Positions 19,399 to 28,689 are shown, counted from the first letter of the stretch. The stretch is DNA of 64,000 nt from Burkholderiales bacterium (GCA_014860445.1 JACZJT010000051.1:79219-143218), one strand, 5' to 3'. Program-made: numbers and translations. The notes: generated by a model from the letters alone, not told the origin.

Positions 19399-20691
19399 AT
19401 GAAACGCAGGGGCTTCAGTCTCGCCATATTCGCCGCAATCGCGGCACTCACACTTACTGGTTGCGGCGAAGAGAAGAAGCCGGAACCAGTCGCCGCCGCG
19501 GCCCCCCCGCCTCCGCCGGCACCGATGGTGGTGAAAATCGGCCACGTGGGGCCGCTCACTGGCGGCATCGCCCACTTGGGTAAAGATAACGAGAACGGCG
19601 CACGCCTGGCTGTAGAAGAAGCCAATGCGACGGGATTGAAGCTGGGCGGCAAGAGCGTCAAACTGGAACTGATCACCGAAGACGATCAGGCGGATCCGAA
19701 AGTCGGCACCACAGTGGCGCAGAAACTGGTCGACGCGAAGGTCGCAGGCGTGGTCGGCCATCTGAACTCCGGCGTGACGATCCCGGCTTCGTCCATATAC
19801 AACCAGGCCGGAATACCGATGGTCAGCGGTTCGGCAACCAATCCCCAGCTGACCGAACAGGGCTTCAAGAACGTGTTCCGCGTCGTCGGTCGCGACGACC
19901 AGCAGGGACCGGCGATAGCAAGCTACCTGGCGAGCGAAGTCAAGCCCAAGACCGTGGCTGTGATCGATGACGCTACCGCATATGGCGAGGGCCTGGCGAA
20001 CGAAGTTGAGAAGACTTTGAAAGCCGCGGGCGTAAAAGTACTGCCGCGCGAGAAAGGCACGGACAAGACCGCCGACTTCAAAGCCATCCTGACCAAGCTC
20101 AAGGGCAAGAAGCCGGATGCCGTGTTCTACGGCGGCATGGACGCGACCGGCGGCCCGCTGATGAAACAGGGGCGAGAACTCGGCATCAAGGCGGTGTTTG
20201 CATTTGGCGACGGCGCCTGCACGGACAAAATGCAAGAGCTGGCCGGGAATTCCGCCGAGGGACTGCTGTGCTCGCAGGCCGGTCTGCCGGTTCAGGCTGC
20301 GAACAAGAAATTCCTCAATGCCTACAAGGCGAAATTCAACATCGACCCGATTCTGTATGCGCCGTTCACCTATGACGCGGCCAACCTGTTGATCGAGTCG
20401 ATGAAAAAGGCCGACTCGGCCGATCCCGCGAAATACCTGCCCGAGCTCGCCAAGATCAGCTATGACGGCGCAAGCGGCAAGATCGAATTCGATGATAAAG
20501 GCGACCGCAAAGACGCCGAGATGACGATCTTCACCATGAAGGGCGGCAAAATCGAGCCGATCGCCATCATCAAAGGCGGCAAGACCATCAAGTTCGAGGA
20601 TTTCATCAAAGCGGCCGAAGCGGCGACCCCGGCTGAAGCACCCAAGGCCGCGGCCGAACCGATGAAGGCTGAAGAGCCCGTAAAGAAGTAG
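19399..20691 (+). CDS. livJ: Branched-chain amino acid/amide ABC transporter substrate-binding lipoprotein
   Basis: 430 residues, type-I periplasmic binding protein (Peripla_BP_6). The signal ends in the lipobox LTGC (Cys22), so it is membrane-anchored, followed by a Pro/Ala linker. The core shows KIGHVGPLTGGIAHLGKDNE, the Ser/Thr ligand region VSGSATNPQLTEQGFKNVFR, and DATAYGEGLANE. An Ala/Lys/Glu-rich tail of about 30 residues follows the fold and is longer than in classical LivJ. It heads the five-gene transport operon and is followed by a strong terminator. Ligands may be Leu/Ile/Val or other amino acids or amides. Confidence 0.92.
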   Translation: MKRRGFSLAIFAAIAALTLTGCGEEKKPEPVAAAAPPPPPAPMVVKIGHVGPLTGGIAHLGKDNENGARLAVEEANATGLKLGGKSVKLELITEDDQADPKVGTTVAQKLVDAKVAGVVGHLNSGVTIPASSIYNQAGIPMVSGSATNPQLTEQGFKNVFRVVGRDDQQGPAIASYLASEVKPKTVAVIDDATAYGEGLANEVEKTLKAAGVKVLPREKGTDKTADFKAILTKLKGKKPDAVFYGGMDATGGPLMKQGRELGIKAVFAFGDGACTDKMQELAGNSAEGLLCSQAGLPVQAANKKFLNAYKAKFNIDPILYAPFTYDAANLLIESMKKADSADPAKYLPELAKISYDGASGKIEFDDKGDRKDAEMTIFTMKGGKIEPIAIIKGGKTIKFEDFIKAAEAATPAEAPKAAAEPMKAEEPVKK

Positions 20692-20729
20692 GCGCGAAGG
20701 GCTGATATCGGCCCGACATGCGGGAAATT

Positions 20730-20755
20730 CGGCGCCTTCCGGCGCCGTTTTTTTT
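20730..20755 (+). terminator. Rho-independent terminator after livJ
   Basis: A 7-bp GC stem (CGGCGCC at 20730-20736 with GGCGCCG at 20741-20747), a TTCC loop and eight Ts. It lies 39 bases after livJ and about 135 bases before livH, so part of the transcription should stop here, leaving binding protein in excess of the membrane subunits. Confidence 0.88.
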
Positions 20756-20889
20756 GCACGCGCGTGCGATGCGCAAGAAAGATCGACGCGTAGCCGGTCC
20801 TTCGCGGTCCCCGCGAGCAGGCAATCGCCCATCGCCTTGATTGCAACAGCTTTGCGTTCTTCACGGCTTTGGGTTTAAATCCGCCAGTC

Positions 20890-21813
20890 ATGGATATCTT
20901 TCTCCAGCAGGTCATCAACGGGCTCACCCTGGGCAGCGTCTACGCCATCGTCGCTCTGGGCTATACCATGGTGTACGGCATCATTCAGTTGATCAACTTC
21001 GCCCACGGCGAGGTGGTGATGCTCGGGGCGATGGTAGCGTTCTCGGTGATCGGCGCGCTCGCCGGCACGACGCTTCCGCCCCTGGTCATCGTTCTGGCCG
21101 GCGTGCTGGCTGCGATTCCGGCGTGCATGCTGGTGGGCTATGCCATGGAACGTGTCGCGTACCGGCCTTTGCGCGGCGCGCCGCGCCTCGCGCCCTTGAT
21201 CACCGCCATCGGTATCTCCATCATCCTGCAGCATGTAGCAATGCTGGTATGGAGCCGCAGTCCTCTCGCGTTTCCGCAAATCATCCCGCTGGTCCGCTTC
21301 TACATTGGCGGGGCGATCATCACCGGGGTCCAGATTGCCATCATTCTTACCTCCTTCATGATGATGGGTGCCCTGACCCTGCTGGTCTACCGCACCAAAC
21401 TCGGTATTGCTATGCGCGCGACTTCGCAGAACCCGCATGTGGCTGGCCTGATGGGCATAGACATCGACCGCATCATCTCATTTACGTTCATCGTCGGCGC
21501 CGCATTGGCCGCGGTTGCCGGCGTGATGGTGGGCACCTATTACGGCATCGCCCACTACAGCATGGGTTCGCTCCTCGGCATGAAGGCGTTTTCCGCTGCG
21601 GTGCTGGGCGGCATAGGCAACCTGGCGGGCGCAATGCTGGGCGGTATTCTGCTTGGCGTCGTCGAAGCGCTGGGCGCGGGTTACATCGGCGATCTCACCA
21701 ACAACGTTTTCGGCAGCAATTACCAGGACGTGTTTGCTTTTATGGTGCTGATCGCGGTGCTGGTGTTCAGGCCGTCAGGTTTGTTGGGAGAACGGGTCGG
21801 AGACCGGGCATGA
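20890..21813 (+). CDS. livH: Branched-chain amino acid ABC transporter permease
   Basis: 307-residue inner-membrane permease with about eight helices. The start region FLQQVINGLTLGSVYAIVAL, the GYTMVYGIIQLINFAHGE motif and MRATSQNPHVAGLMGIDIDR are diagnostic of LivH. The ATG at 20890 is used; a TTG at 20869 would only add seven residues. Gene order livH-livM-livG-livF follows with short gaps or overlaps. Confidence 0.94.
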   Translation: MDIFLQQVINGLTLGSVYAIVALGYTMVYGIIQLINFAHGEVVMLGAMVAFSVIGALAGTTLPPLVIVLAGVLAAIPACMLVGYAMERVAYRPLRGAPRLAPLITAIGISIILQHVAMLVWSRSPLAFPQIIPLVRFYIGGAIITGVQIAIILTSFMMMGALTLLVYRTKLGIAMRATSQNPHVAGLMGIDIDRIISFTFIVGAALAAVAGVMVGTYYGIAHYSMGSLLGMKAFSAAVLGGIGNLAGAMLGGILLGVVEALGAGYIGDLTNNVFGSNYQDVFAFMVLIAVLVFRPSGLLGERVGDRA

Positions 21814-21856
21814 AGCGCCGGGCTCAGAACGCAGAAAGTGCGCAGGGGTTTGGGCG

Positions 21857-22921
21857 ATGAATCTTTTTTCCCACCCGCGAGCAAAGTGGATCGGGGTCGC
21901 GCTCATCGCGATCGCGCTGATCGGACTGCCTTTTGCGCTCTCCTCGGTCGGAACCGCCTGGGTGCGCATCGCCAATCTTGCGATCCTGTTCGTGTTCCTT
22001 TCGCTCGGCCTGAACATCGTGGTCGGTTTCGCCGGCTTGCTCGATCTGGGATACATCGCCTTTTATGCCGTGGGCGCCTACGCCTACGCCTTGCTCGCCT
22101 CGCCGCATTTCGATCTCCATCTGCCTTTTTGGGTGATCCTGCCGATAGGCGCACTCGTCGCCTGCCTGTTCGGCATCCTGCTGGGTACGCCCACGTTGAA
22201 ATTGCGTGGAGACTACCTCGCCATCGTTACCCTGGGTTTCGGGGAAATCGTCCGAATTTTCCTCAACAACCTGTCGCAGCCGATCAATATCACCAACGGT
22301 CCGCAGGGTATTTCGCGCATCGACCCGTTCAGTTTCGGTTCCTTCAGCTTCAGCCAGAACGAGACGATAGGCGGCATCATGTTTTCCGGACCGATCAAGT
22401 ACTACTACATCCTGCTCGCGCTGCTGCTGCTCGCGATCGTGGTCAACCTGCGCCTGCAACACTCGCGTATCGGGCGTGCCTGGGAGGCGATACGCGAGGA
22501 CGAGGTTGCGGCCCGCGCGATGGGCATCGATACCACACGCATCAAGCTGCTCGCCTTCGCCATGGGCGCTTCCTTCGGAGGGATCGCCGGAGGAATGTTC
22601 GCGGCGATCCAGGGTTTCATCAGCCCGGAGAGCTTCGTGCTGGTCGAATCCATTATGGTCCTGTCCATGGTGGTGCTTGGCGGCATGGGCAATGTCTGGG
22701 GCGTGGTGCTGGGCGCGGTGCTGCTTTCTTTCGTGCCGGAGCTGCTGCGCTATACGGTCGAGCCGCTGCAAAAATACATATTCGGCAGGTCGATCATCGA
22801 ACCGGAAGTGATCCGCATGCTGCTGTTCGGCCTCGCACTGGTGCTGATGATGCTGTACCGGCCGGCGGGTCTGCTGCCTTCGGCGGTCAGAAAGCGTGAA
22901 TTGGCGAAGGACGCGGAATGA
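21857..22921 (+). CDS. livM: Branched-chain amino acid ABC transporter permease
   Basis: 354-residue second permease subunit of the LIV transporter. It has the LivM segments LSLGLNIVVGFAGLLDLGYIA, LRGDYLAIVTLGFGEI and WEAIREDEVAARAMGID, with about ten hydrophobic helices. It pairs with LivH as a heterodimer. Its stop overlaps the livG start as ATGA. Confidence 0.94.
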   Translation: MNLFSHPRAKWIGVALIAIALIGLPFALSSVGTAWVRIANLAILFVFLSLGLNIVVGFAGLLDLGYIAFYAVGAYAYALLASPHFDLHLPFWVILPIGALVACLFGILLGTPTLKLRGDYLAIVTLGFGEIVRIFLNNLSQPINITNGPQGISRIDPFSFGSFSFSQNETIGGIMFSGPIKYYYILLALLLLAIVVNLRLQHSRIGRAWEAIREDEVAARAMGIDTTRIKLLAFAMGASFGGIAGGMFAAIQGFISPESFVLVESIMVLSMVVLGGMGNVWGVVLGAVLLSFVPELLRYTVEPLQKYIFGRSIIEPEVIRMLLFGLALVLMMLYRPAGLLPSAVRKRELAKDAE

Positions 22922-23724
22922 GCCCAGCGCAAGGGCGGGAAAGCGGTGTCTTGCTCGAATGCGCGGGCCTGGATAAGCGCTTCGGCGGTGTGCTGGCGCT
23001 GGCCGAGGTCGGGTTCAGCATCAAACACGGTGAGATTTACGGACTCATCGGTCCAAACGGCGCCGGCAAGACCACGCTGTTCAACACGCTCACCGGCATC
23101 TACGCCTGCGACGCCGGAGGCTTTCGTTTTGCCGGCGAGCCGCTCGCCGGACTCAGACCCGACCAAATCGCGGCGCGCGGCATTGCGCGCACGTTTCAGA
23201 ATATCCGCCTGTTCGGCAACCTTTCCGCGCTCGACAACGTGATGATAGGCAGGCACGTGCGCACGCGCGCCGGCGTGTTCGGCGCGATCCTGCGCACCCG
23301 CGCCACGCTCGAAGAAGAGGCGGCAATCGAAAAACGCGCGATGGAACTGCTCGGATATGTGGGCATCGCTGCGCGCGCCAACGACGTGGCGCGGCAACTA
23401 CCCTACGGAGATCAGCGGCGGCTGGAAATCGCGCGCGCCCTCGCTACCGAACCCAAGCTGCTCGCGCTGGACGAGCCGGCTGCGGGAATGAACGCCACCG
23501 AGACCATGGAATTGCGAAAACTGCTGGAGCGCGTGCGCGCAGACGGCACCACGATTCTGCTGATCGAGCACGACATGAGACTGGTGATGGGCCTGTGCGA
23601 CCGGGTGCTGGTGCTCGATTATGGTCGCAGCATCGCCGAAGGCCCGCCACGCGAAGTGCAACGCGACCCGCGCGTGGTGGAAGCCTATCTGGGGGGCGTT
23701 GTCGCGGGAGCGCCGGACGCATGA
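22918..23724 (+). CDS. livG: Branched-chain amino acid ABC transporter ATP-binding protein
   Basis: 268-residue ATPase. The Walker A is GPNGAGKTT, followed by the LivG-type RTFQNIRLFGNL segment. The ABC signature region, LPYGDQRRLEIARAL, is the LivG variant of LSGGQ. Walker B is LLALDEPAAGMN and the H-loop is LIEHDMRLVMGL. Overlaps livM and livF by four bases each, indicating translational coupling. Confidence 0.95.
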   Translation: MSPAQGRESGVLLECAGLDKRFGGVLALAEVGFSIKHGEIYGLIGPNGAGKTTLFNTLTGIYACDAGGFRFAGEPLAGLRPDQIAARGIARTFQNIRLFGNLSALDNVMIGRHVRTRAGVFGAILRTRATLEEEAAIEKRAMELLGYVGIAARANDVARQLPYGDQRRLEIARALATEPKLLALDEPAAGMNATETMELRKLLERVRADGTTILLIEHDMRLVMGLCDRVLVLDYGRSIAEGPPREVQRDPRVVEAYLGGVVAGAPDA

Positions 23725-24437
23725 AGCTGCTGGAACTGACGCGACTCGAGGTTGCTTATGGCGGCATCAAGGCGGTCAAGGGGATCGATCTCAACGTACC
23801 GAAAGGCGAGCTGGTCTGCCTGATCGGCACCAACGGCGCGGGCAAAACCACCACCCTGAAGGCGATCGCCGGTCTGTTGCCGGTTCCGCCGGACGCGATA
23901 CGCTACGAGGGCGAGCCGATAGGGGGTGTTCGTCCGTTTGAACTCGTGCGCCGCGGTCTCGCGCTGGTGCCGGAGGGCCGCGGGGTGTTCGGCCAGCTGA
24001 CGGTGGCAGAAAATCTTGCCATGGGAGCGTACGTGCGCAATGACGCCGCGGCGGTGAGACAGGATCTGGAGCGCGCGTATGCGCTGTTCCCGCGCTTGGC
24101 CGAGCGGCGCGCCCAGTCTGCTGGCACGCTCTCCGGCGGCGAGCAGCAAATGCTTGCCATCGGCCGCGCGCTGATGAGCCGGCCGAAGCTGTTGTTGCTG
24201 GACGAGCCCAGCATGGGGCTCGCACCGCTGCTGGTGCAGAAGATTTTCGAAACCATACTTGCCGTGGCGAAGGAAGGCGTAACCATTTTGCTGGTAGAGC
24301 AGAACGCGCGGCTGGCGCTGGAGGTCAGCAGTCACGGTTACGTGATGGAAACCGGTTTGATTACGTTGTCGGGGCCGGCGCGCGAATTGCTCGACGACCC
24401 GAAAGTGCGTGCAGCCTACCTCGGAGAGTCAGACTAA
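23721..24437 (+). CDS. livF: Branched-chain amino acid ABC transporter ATP-binding protein
   Basis: 238-residue second ATPase of the LIV system. Motifs: Walker A GTNGAGKTT, LVPEGRGVFGQLTVAENL, signature LSGGEQQMLAIGRALMS, Walker B LLLLDEPSMGLAP and LVEQNARLALE, all LivF-like. Its ATG at 23721 overlaps the livG stop; a longer upstream reading frame is a shadow inside livG. Last gene of the operon. Confidence 0.95.
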   Translation: MKLLELTRLEVAYGGIKAVKGIDLNVPKGELVCLIGTNGAGKTTTLKAIAGLLPVPPDAIRYEGEPIGGVRPFELVRRGLALVPEGRGVFGQLTVAENLAMGAYVRNDAAAVRQDLERAYALFPRLAERRAQSAGTLSGGEQQMLAIGRALMSRPKLLLLDEPSMGLAPLLVQKIFETILAVAKEGVTILLVEQNARLALEVSSHGYVMETGLITLSGPARELLDDPKVRAAYLGESD

Positions 24438-24498
24438 GAGCGCCGGTGCTACGCGGGAACAGGGACCGATAAAATAGCGCATTGCCTCCGGCCTGCGC

Positions 24499-25530
24499 TC
24501 ACTTCATCTCGGCCAGGTCGGCCTCGGTAGTGAACGCGTCGGCATAGAATTCCTCCGGCGGCAGAGCGCGTTCTGCGGCGAAATCGCGCCGCGCCGCCTC
24601 GACCATCACGGGTGCGCCGCAGGCATAGACCTGGTACCCGGAAAGATCGGGAAAATCATCGATTACCGCGCGATGCACGAATCCGCCGCGCCCGGCCCAC
24701 GCGTCTTCCGGCAACGCGTCGGACACCACCGGCACGTACTTGAACTGCTGGTGCTGCGCGGCCCAGTGGCGCGCGAGCTCGTCCATATACAGGTCCTGCG
24801 GTCGGCGGCCGCCCCAATACAGCGTCATGTGCCGCGTTATCCCCTTGTGCAGTGCATGTTCGACAATCGCCTTGATCGGCGCGAAGCCGGTCCCGCTGGC
24901 GAGCAGCACCATGGGCTTTTGGCTGTCCTCGCGCAAAAAGAAAGTGCCGTGCGGACCTTCGAAGCGCAGTATGTCGCGCGCTTTCAACTTGTTGAACACA
25001 TGATCGGTGAACAAACCCCCCTCGAGATGGCGCACGTGAATCTGCATTAAATCGTCGTCATGCGGCGCGTTGGCCATGGAATAGCTGCGCCGCTTCCCGT
25101 CCTTGAGCAGAATTTCGATGTACTGCCCTGCGAGGTACTGCATGCGCTCGTTCGCCGGGAGCTTGAGGGTAATCACTGCGACATCCGGCGCCGGCTTGTC
25201 TATGGTTTGCACGCGGCAGGGCAGTATTTTGATTTGCTGATCCTTGATCGCGCTGACCTCGCGGCATTCGATGACGATGTCGCCCAATGGGCGCGCGACG
25301 CAGAACAGCGCCAGGCCGCCGGCCTGTTCCTCCGCCGTTAACGCTGTATCGGAATGCTTGCCGTAATCGACTTTGCCTTCAAGCAGCTTGCCTTTGCAGC
25401 TGCCGCAGGCGCCGTTGCGGCAGCCATAGGCAAGACCAAATCCCTCGCGCAAAGCTGCGACCAGCACGGTTTCGTCCGCTTGAACGTGGAAACTGTGGCC
25501 GCTGGGCCGTATGGTGACTTGGCAGGGCAT
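24499..25530 (-). CDS. 2Fe-2S NAD(P)H-flavin reductase (CDP-glucoseen reductase-like)
   Basis: 343 residues. An N-terminal plant-type 2Fe-2S ferredoxin domain (YGCRNGACGSCKGKLLEG, with a later ALFC cysteine) is fused to an FAD-binding domain (RRSYSMANAP) and an NAD(P)-binding domain (LLASGTGFAPIKAIVEHAL, and a C-terminal VYACGAPVMVEAARRDF). Such modules are electron-transfer components of oxygenases or of deoxysugar dehydratases; databases often label betaproteobacterial members as CDP-6-deoxy-glucoseen reductase. No partner oxygenase lies nearby, so the acceptor is unknown. The ATG at 25528-25530 begins the ferredoxin domain. Confidence 0.88.
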   Translation of the reverse strand: MPCQVTIRPSGHSFHVQADETVLVAALREGFGLAYGCRNGACGSCKGKLLEGKVDYGKHSDTALTAEEQAGGLALFCVARPLGDIVIECREVSAIKDQQIKILPCRVQTIDKPAPDVAVITLKLPANERMQYLAGQYIEILLKDGKRRSYSMANAPHDDDLMQIHVRHLEGGLFTDHVFNKLKARDILRFEGPHGTFFLREDSQKPMVLLASGTGFAPIKAIVEHALHKGITRHMTLYWGGRRPQDLYMDELARHWAAQHQQFKYVPVVSDALPEDAWAGRGGFVHRAVIDDFPDLSGYQVYACGAPVMVEAARRDFAAERALPPEEFYADAFTTEADLAEMK

Positions 25531-25641
25531 GGTCGAAAACCTGTTTGAATATGAGGAGTACGCTCCCCTCACGCTCACCCGGATAGCCCCGCATCACAAT
25601 CTGATTTCAGCGAGTTCCGGTACGGCAGGGACAAGAGCAGG

Positions 25642-25647
25642 TACAAT
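25642..25647 (+). promoter_or_regulatory. -10-like TACAAT six bases before the SDR start
   Basis: TACAAT matches the -10 consensus at five of six positions and is separated from the ATG at 25654 by six bases, where transcription would begin at or next to the start codon. No ribosome site is present. The -35 region is poor. Confidence 0.35.
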
Positions 25648-25653
25648 TTTACT

Positions 25654-26523
25654 ATGAAGAAGCTGCTCATCGTTGGATGCGGCGATATCGCGCTGCGCGC
25701 ATTGCCGCAACTAATGCGCGTTTACCAGGTATTCGGCTTGGTGCGATCGGCTGACCAGGCGGACCGTATCGCGGCCCTGGGCGCGAAGCCGCTCATCGGG
25801 GATCTCGACAATGCGGCCACCCTGGGGCCCTTGGCCGGCGTGGGAGATCTGGTACTGCATCTGGCGCCACCGGGCGAAAGTGGAGAGATCGACCAGCGCA
25901 GCGCCAATCTGATTGTGGCGCTTTCGCAGAACCCGCCCGCGCGCCTGGTCTATATCAGCACCAGTGGCGTATACGGCGATTGCGGCGGTGCATGGGTGGA
26001 CGAAGACCGGCCGGTCGCGCCGCAAACCACGCGCGGCGCGCGTCGGGCCGATGCCGAGCGGATATTGATCGCCTGGGGAAGGCAAAGCGGCGCGGCGGTG
26101 GCTGTGCTGCGCGTGCCGGGTATCTACGCGGCCGAGCGCCTGCCGCTGGCGCAATTGAAGCGCGGCGCGCCGGTATTGCGCGACGAAGACGATGTCTATA
26201 CCAACCATATTCATGCCGATGATCTCGCCGCCATCTGCGCGATTGCGCTGGAGCGCGCCGCGGCCGGCCGCGTCTTCAACGCGAGCGACGACAGCGAAAT
26301 GAAGATGGGTGATTACTTCGACCTGGTGGCGGACCGAGCAGGTCTGCCGCGGCCACCGCGAATCACGCGTGCAGCAGCCGAGGCCGGCGCGATTTCAGCA
26401 GGGCTGCTGTCGTTCATGAGCGAATCGCGCCGCCTGGTGAATAAGCGCATGAAGGACGAACTCGGCGTGCAGTTGCGCTATCCGAGCGTGCGTGAAGGCG
26501 TGCCCCGGGCGGTCGCGCTCTGA
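25654..26523 (+). CDS. SDR-family NAD(P)-dependent epimerase/reductase-like protein
   Basis: 289 residues of extended SDR type. The N-terminal nucleotide motif is atypical (LLIVGCGDIALRAL). The mid-protein segment VYISTSGVYGDCGGAWVDE holds the Ser and Tyr region, but YGDCG is not the usual YxxxK, so catalysis in the standard way is uncertain. NHIHADDLAAICAIAL and GRVFNASDDSEMKMGDY are typical of the epimerase-like branch. There is no Shine-Dalgarno; a TACAAT hexamer ends six bases before the ATG. The following cutA start is five bases after the stop. Confidence 0.82.
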   Translation: MKKLLIVGCGDIALRALPQLMRVYQVFGLVRSADQADRIAALGAKPLIGDLDNAATLGPLAGVGDLVLHLAPPGESGEIDQRSANLIVALSQNPPARLVYISTSGVYGDCGGAWVDEDRPVAPQTTRGARRADAERILIAWGRQSGAAVAVLRVPGIYAAERLPLAQLKRGAPVLRDEDDVYTNHIHADDLAAICAIALERAAAGRVFNASDDSEMKMGDYFDLVADRAGLPRPPRITRAAAEAGAISAGLLSFMSESRRLVNKRMKDELGVQLRYPSVREGVPRAVAL

Positions 26524-26527
26524 AACC

Positions 26528-26857
26528 ATGGACGGTCTTCTGGTGTTGACCAATATGCCCGACCGCGCGGGCGCAGAAAAACTTGCGGCTATACTCATCG
26601 AACAGCGCCTGGCCGCGTGCGTCAATATTCTGGCTGCCTGCGAATCGGTCTACCGATGGCAGGGTGAGATCCAGCACGACGCGGAACATCCGCTGCTGAT
26701 CAAAACGACGCAGGACCGCTATGCCGAGCTGGAAGCGGCTATCCGTGCCAACCATCCGTACGAACTCCCCGAGATTATTGCTGTCCCAGTTGTTCGCGGG
26801 TTGCCGGCTTATTTGAGCTGGGTCCTGAGCGAAACGCGCGCCGGCGGACCGGCCTGA
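26528..26857 (+). CDS. cutA: Divalent-cation tolerance protein CutA
   Basis: 109-residue small trimeric protein of the CutA1 family, linked to copper and other divalent-cation tolerance. The hallmarks are EQRLAACVNI, YRWQGEI, KTTQDRYAELE and HPYELPEIIAVPV. The ATG at 26528 is five bases after the SDR stop, and dsbD follows after 15 bases. CutA next to DsbD is a common proteobacterial arrangement. Confidence 0.95.
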   Translation: MDGLLVLTNMPDRAGAEKLAAILIEQRLAACVNILAACESVYRWQGEIQHDAEHPLLIKTTQDRYAELEAAIRANHPYELPEIIAVPVVRGLPAYLSWVLSETRAGGPA

Positions 26858-26872
26858 GCCGAAAAGCTTCCT

Positions 26873-28657
26873 ATGCGATCCAATCTGTATCGAATTTTTG
26901 CAATGCTGCTGGCTTTGTTCCTGCACGGGTTTGCCCATGCGCAGGACCTGCTTCCGCCCGAAGTGGCATTCAGATTTTCGGCACAGGCAATCGACGCGAA
27001 CACCCTTGAAGTGCGTTACAAGATCGCCGACGGCTATTACATGTACCGCAACAAATTCAAGTTTGCTGCGGAACCCGAAACGGTGAAGCTGGGTGGTGCG
27101 CAGTTTCCGCCCGGCGATATTCACAACGACGAGTTTTTCGGCAAAGTTGAAACCTATCGCAAAGACCTGCGCATCCGCCTGCCGCTAACGAGCGCGGCGG
27201 TGGTCGACAGAATCAAACTGGCGGTCACCTCCCAGGGCTGCGCAGACGTGGGTGTGTGCTATGTGCCGCAACTGCAAACGGCCGAAATCGAACTTCCGGC
27301 TGCCGGCAGCGTGGTGAGCCCGTCCGCTTCCCGTTCAGAGCCCGCACGTGCCGGCGGCGAGATCGGCGAAGAAGCCCGTTTCGAGCGCCTGCTTGCCTCG
27401 GGCAGCCTGTGGCTGATTGCAGCGGCATTTTTCGGTGCCGGCCTGTTGTTGACGTTCACGCCCTGCGTTCTGCCGATGATACCGATACTGTCGGGGATCA
27501 TCGTCGGCGAAGGCCGCAACGCGACCCGTACGCGAGCGTTCACGCTGTCGGTAGCCTATGTACTGGGCATGTCGGTCACTTATACCGGGATCGGTGTCGG
27601 CGCCGCGCTGTCGGGCAACCTCTTGTCCGCGGCGCTGCAGAATCCCTGGGTGTTGTCGGCTTTCGCGGCAGTCTTCGTTTTGCTGTCGCTTTCCATGTTC
27701 GGCTTCTACGAGCTGCAGCTGCCCGCAGGTTTCCACACCCGCATGACCAGGGCGAGCAACCGTTTCAAAGGCGGACACCTCGGCGCGGTGGTGCTCATGG
27801 GCGTATTCTCCGCAGCGATTGTCAGCCCCTGCGTGGCAGCTCCGCTGGCCGGCGCTCTGCTCTACATCAGCCAGACGCGCGATGTGCTGCTCGGGGGTAC
27901 CGCACTGTTTGCCATGTCCATCGGCATGGGTGTGCCGCTCGTCCTGGTCGGCGTGTTCGAAGGTACGTTCCTGCCCAAGTCCGGCCACTGGATGCGCTCG
28001 GTGAAGCATTTTTTCGGCGTGATGCTGCTCGCTCTGGCGATCTGGATTGTGTCGCCGGTGCTGCCGGTGGCGGCGCAGATGCTCGCGTGGGCGGCGCTGC
28101 TGATCGGATCGGCGATGGCGCTGCGCGCAATCGATCCCCTGCCGCATGAAGCCGCGACCATTACGCGTTTGTGGAAAGGTGTGGGATTCCTCGCCTTGAT
28201 TACGGGCGCGGCGCTGGTAATCGGCGTGTTTTCAGGCAGCCGCGACCTGCTACGGCCGCTTGCAGGGCTGATCGCGGGTAGCGAGCGCAGCGAGCAGAAA
28301 GTGAGTTTTGTGCGCGTCAGGAATTTGGTGGATCTCGAGGCGAAGCTCCAGTCCCCCGGCAAACCGGTAATGCTGGATTTCTATGCCGACTGGTGCGTAT
28401 CCTGCAAGGAAATGGAGGCATTCACTTTCACCGACGCGCGTGTGAAAGCGAAAATGGAGCAGATGCTGCTGCTGCAGGCGGATGTCACCGAAAATTCGTC
28501 GGAAGACAAAGCCCTGCTCAAGCGCTTCAAGCTGTTCGGGCCTCCCGGCATCATTTTTTTCGACCGGCAAGGCAGGGAGGTCGAAGGAATGCGCGTGATC
28601 GGTTACCAATCGGCCGATGTTTTTCTCACCACACTGAACCGCGCCGCCGAACTTTGA
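26873..28657 (+). CDS. dsbD: Thiol:disulfide interchange protein DsbD
   Basis: 594 residues in three parts, the standard DsbD size. A signal peptide leads into the periplasmic alpha domain with a Cys pair (GCADVGVC). Eight membrane helices follow, with the redox prolines/cysteines FTPCVLPMIPIL and VSPCVAAPLAGALLY. The C-terminal thioredoxin-like gamma domain carries WCVSCKEME. DsbD passes electrons from cytoplasmic thioredoxin to periplasmic partners such as DsbC and the cytochrome c maturation system; two cytochrome c genes in this window would depend on that. Confidence 0.96.
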   Translation: MRSNLYRIFAMLLALFLHGFAHAQDLLPPEVAFRFSAQAIDANTLEVRYKIADGYYMYRNKFKFAAEPETVKLGGAQFPPGDIHNDEFFGKVETYRKDLRIRLPLTSAAVVDRIKLAVTSQGCADVGVCYVPQLQTAEIELPAAGSVVSPSASRSEPARAGGEIGEEARFERLLASGSLWLIAAAFFGAGLLLTFTPCVLPMIPILSGIIVGEGRNATRTRAFTLSVAYVLGMSVTYTGIGVGAALSGNLLSAALQNPWVLSAFAAVFVLLSLSMFGFYELQLPAGFHTRMTRASNRFKGGHLGAVVLMGVFSAAIVSPCVAAPLAGALLYISQTRDVLLGGTALFAMSIGMGVPLVLVGVFEGTFLPKSGHWMRSVKHFFGVMLLALAIWIVSPVLPVAAQMLAWAALLIGSAMALRAIDPLPHEAATITRLWKGVGFLALITGAALVIGVFSGSRDLLRPLAGLIAGSERSEQKVSFVRVRNLVDLEAKLQSPGKPVMLDFYADWCVSCKEMEAFTFTDARVKAKMEQMLLLQADVTENSSEDKALLKRFKLFGPPGIIFFDRQGREVEGMRVIGYQSADVFLTTLNRAAEL

Positions 28658-28665
28658 TTCCCGTC

Positions 28666-28687
28666 GGCGCGAGTCGGCACTCGCGCC
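28666..28687. terminator. Bidirectional hairpin between convergent genes
   Basis: A perfect 9-bp stem (GGCGCGAGT at 28666-28674 with ACTCGCGCC at 28679-28687) and CGGC loop fill the 32-base gap between dsbD and the convergent oxidoreductase. T-runs are short, so it may stop polymerase only partly. Confidence 0.6.
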
Positions 28688-28689
28688 TT

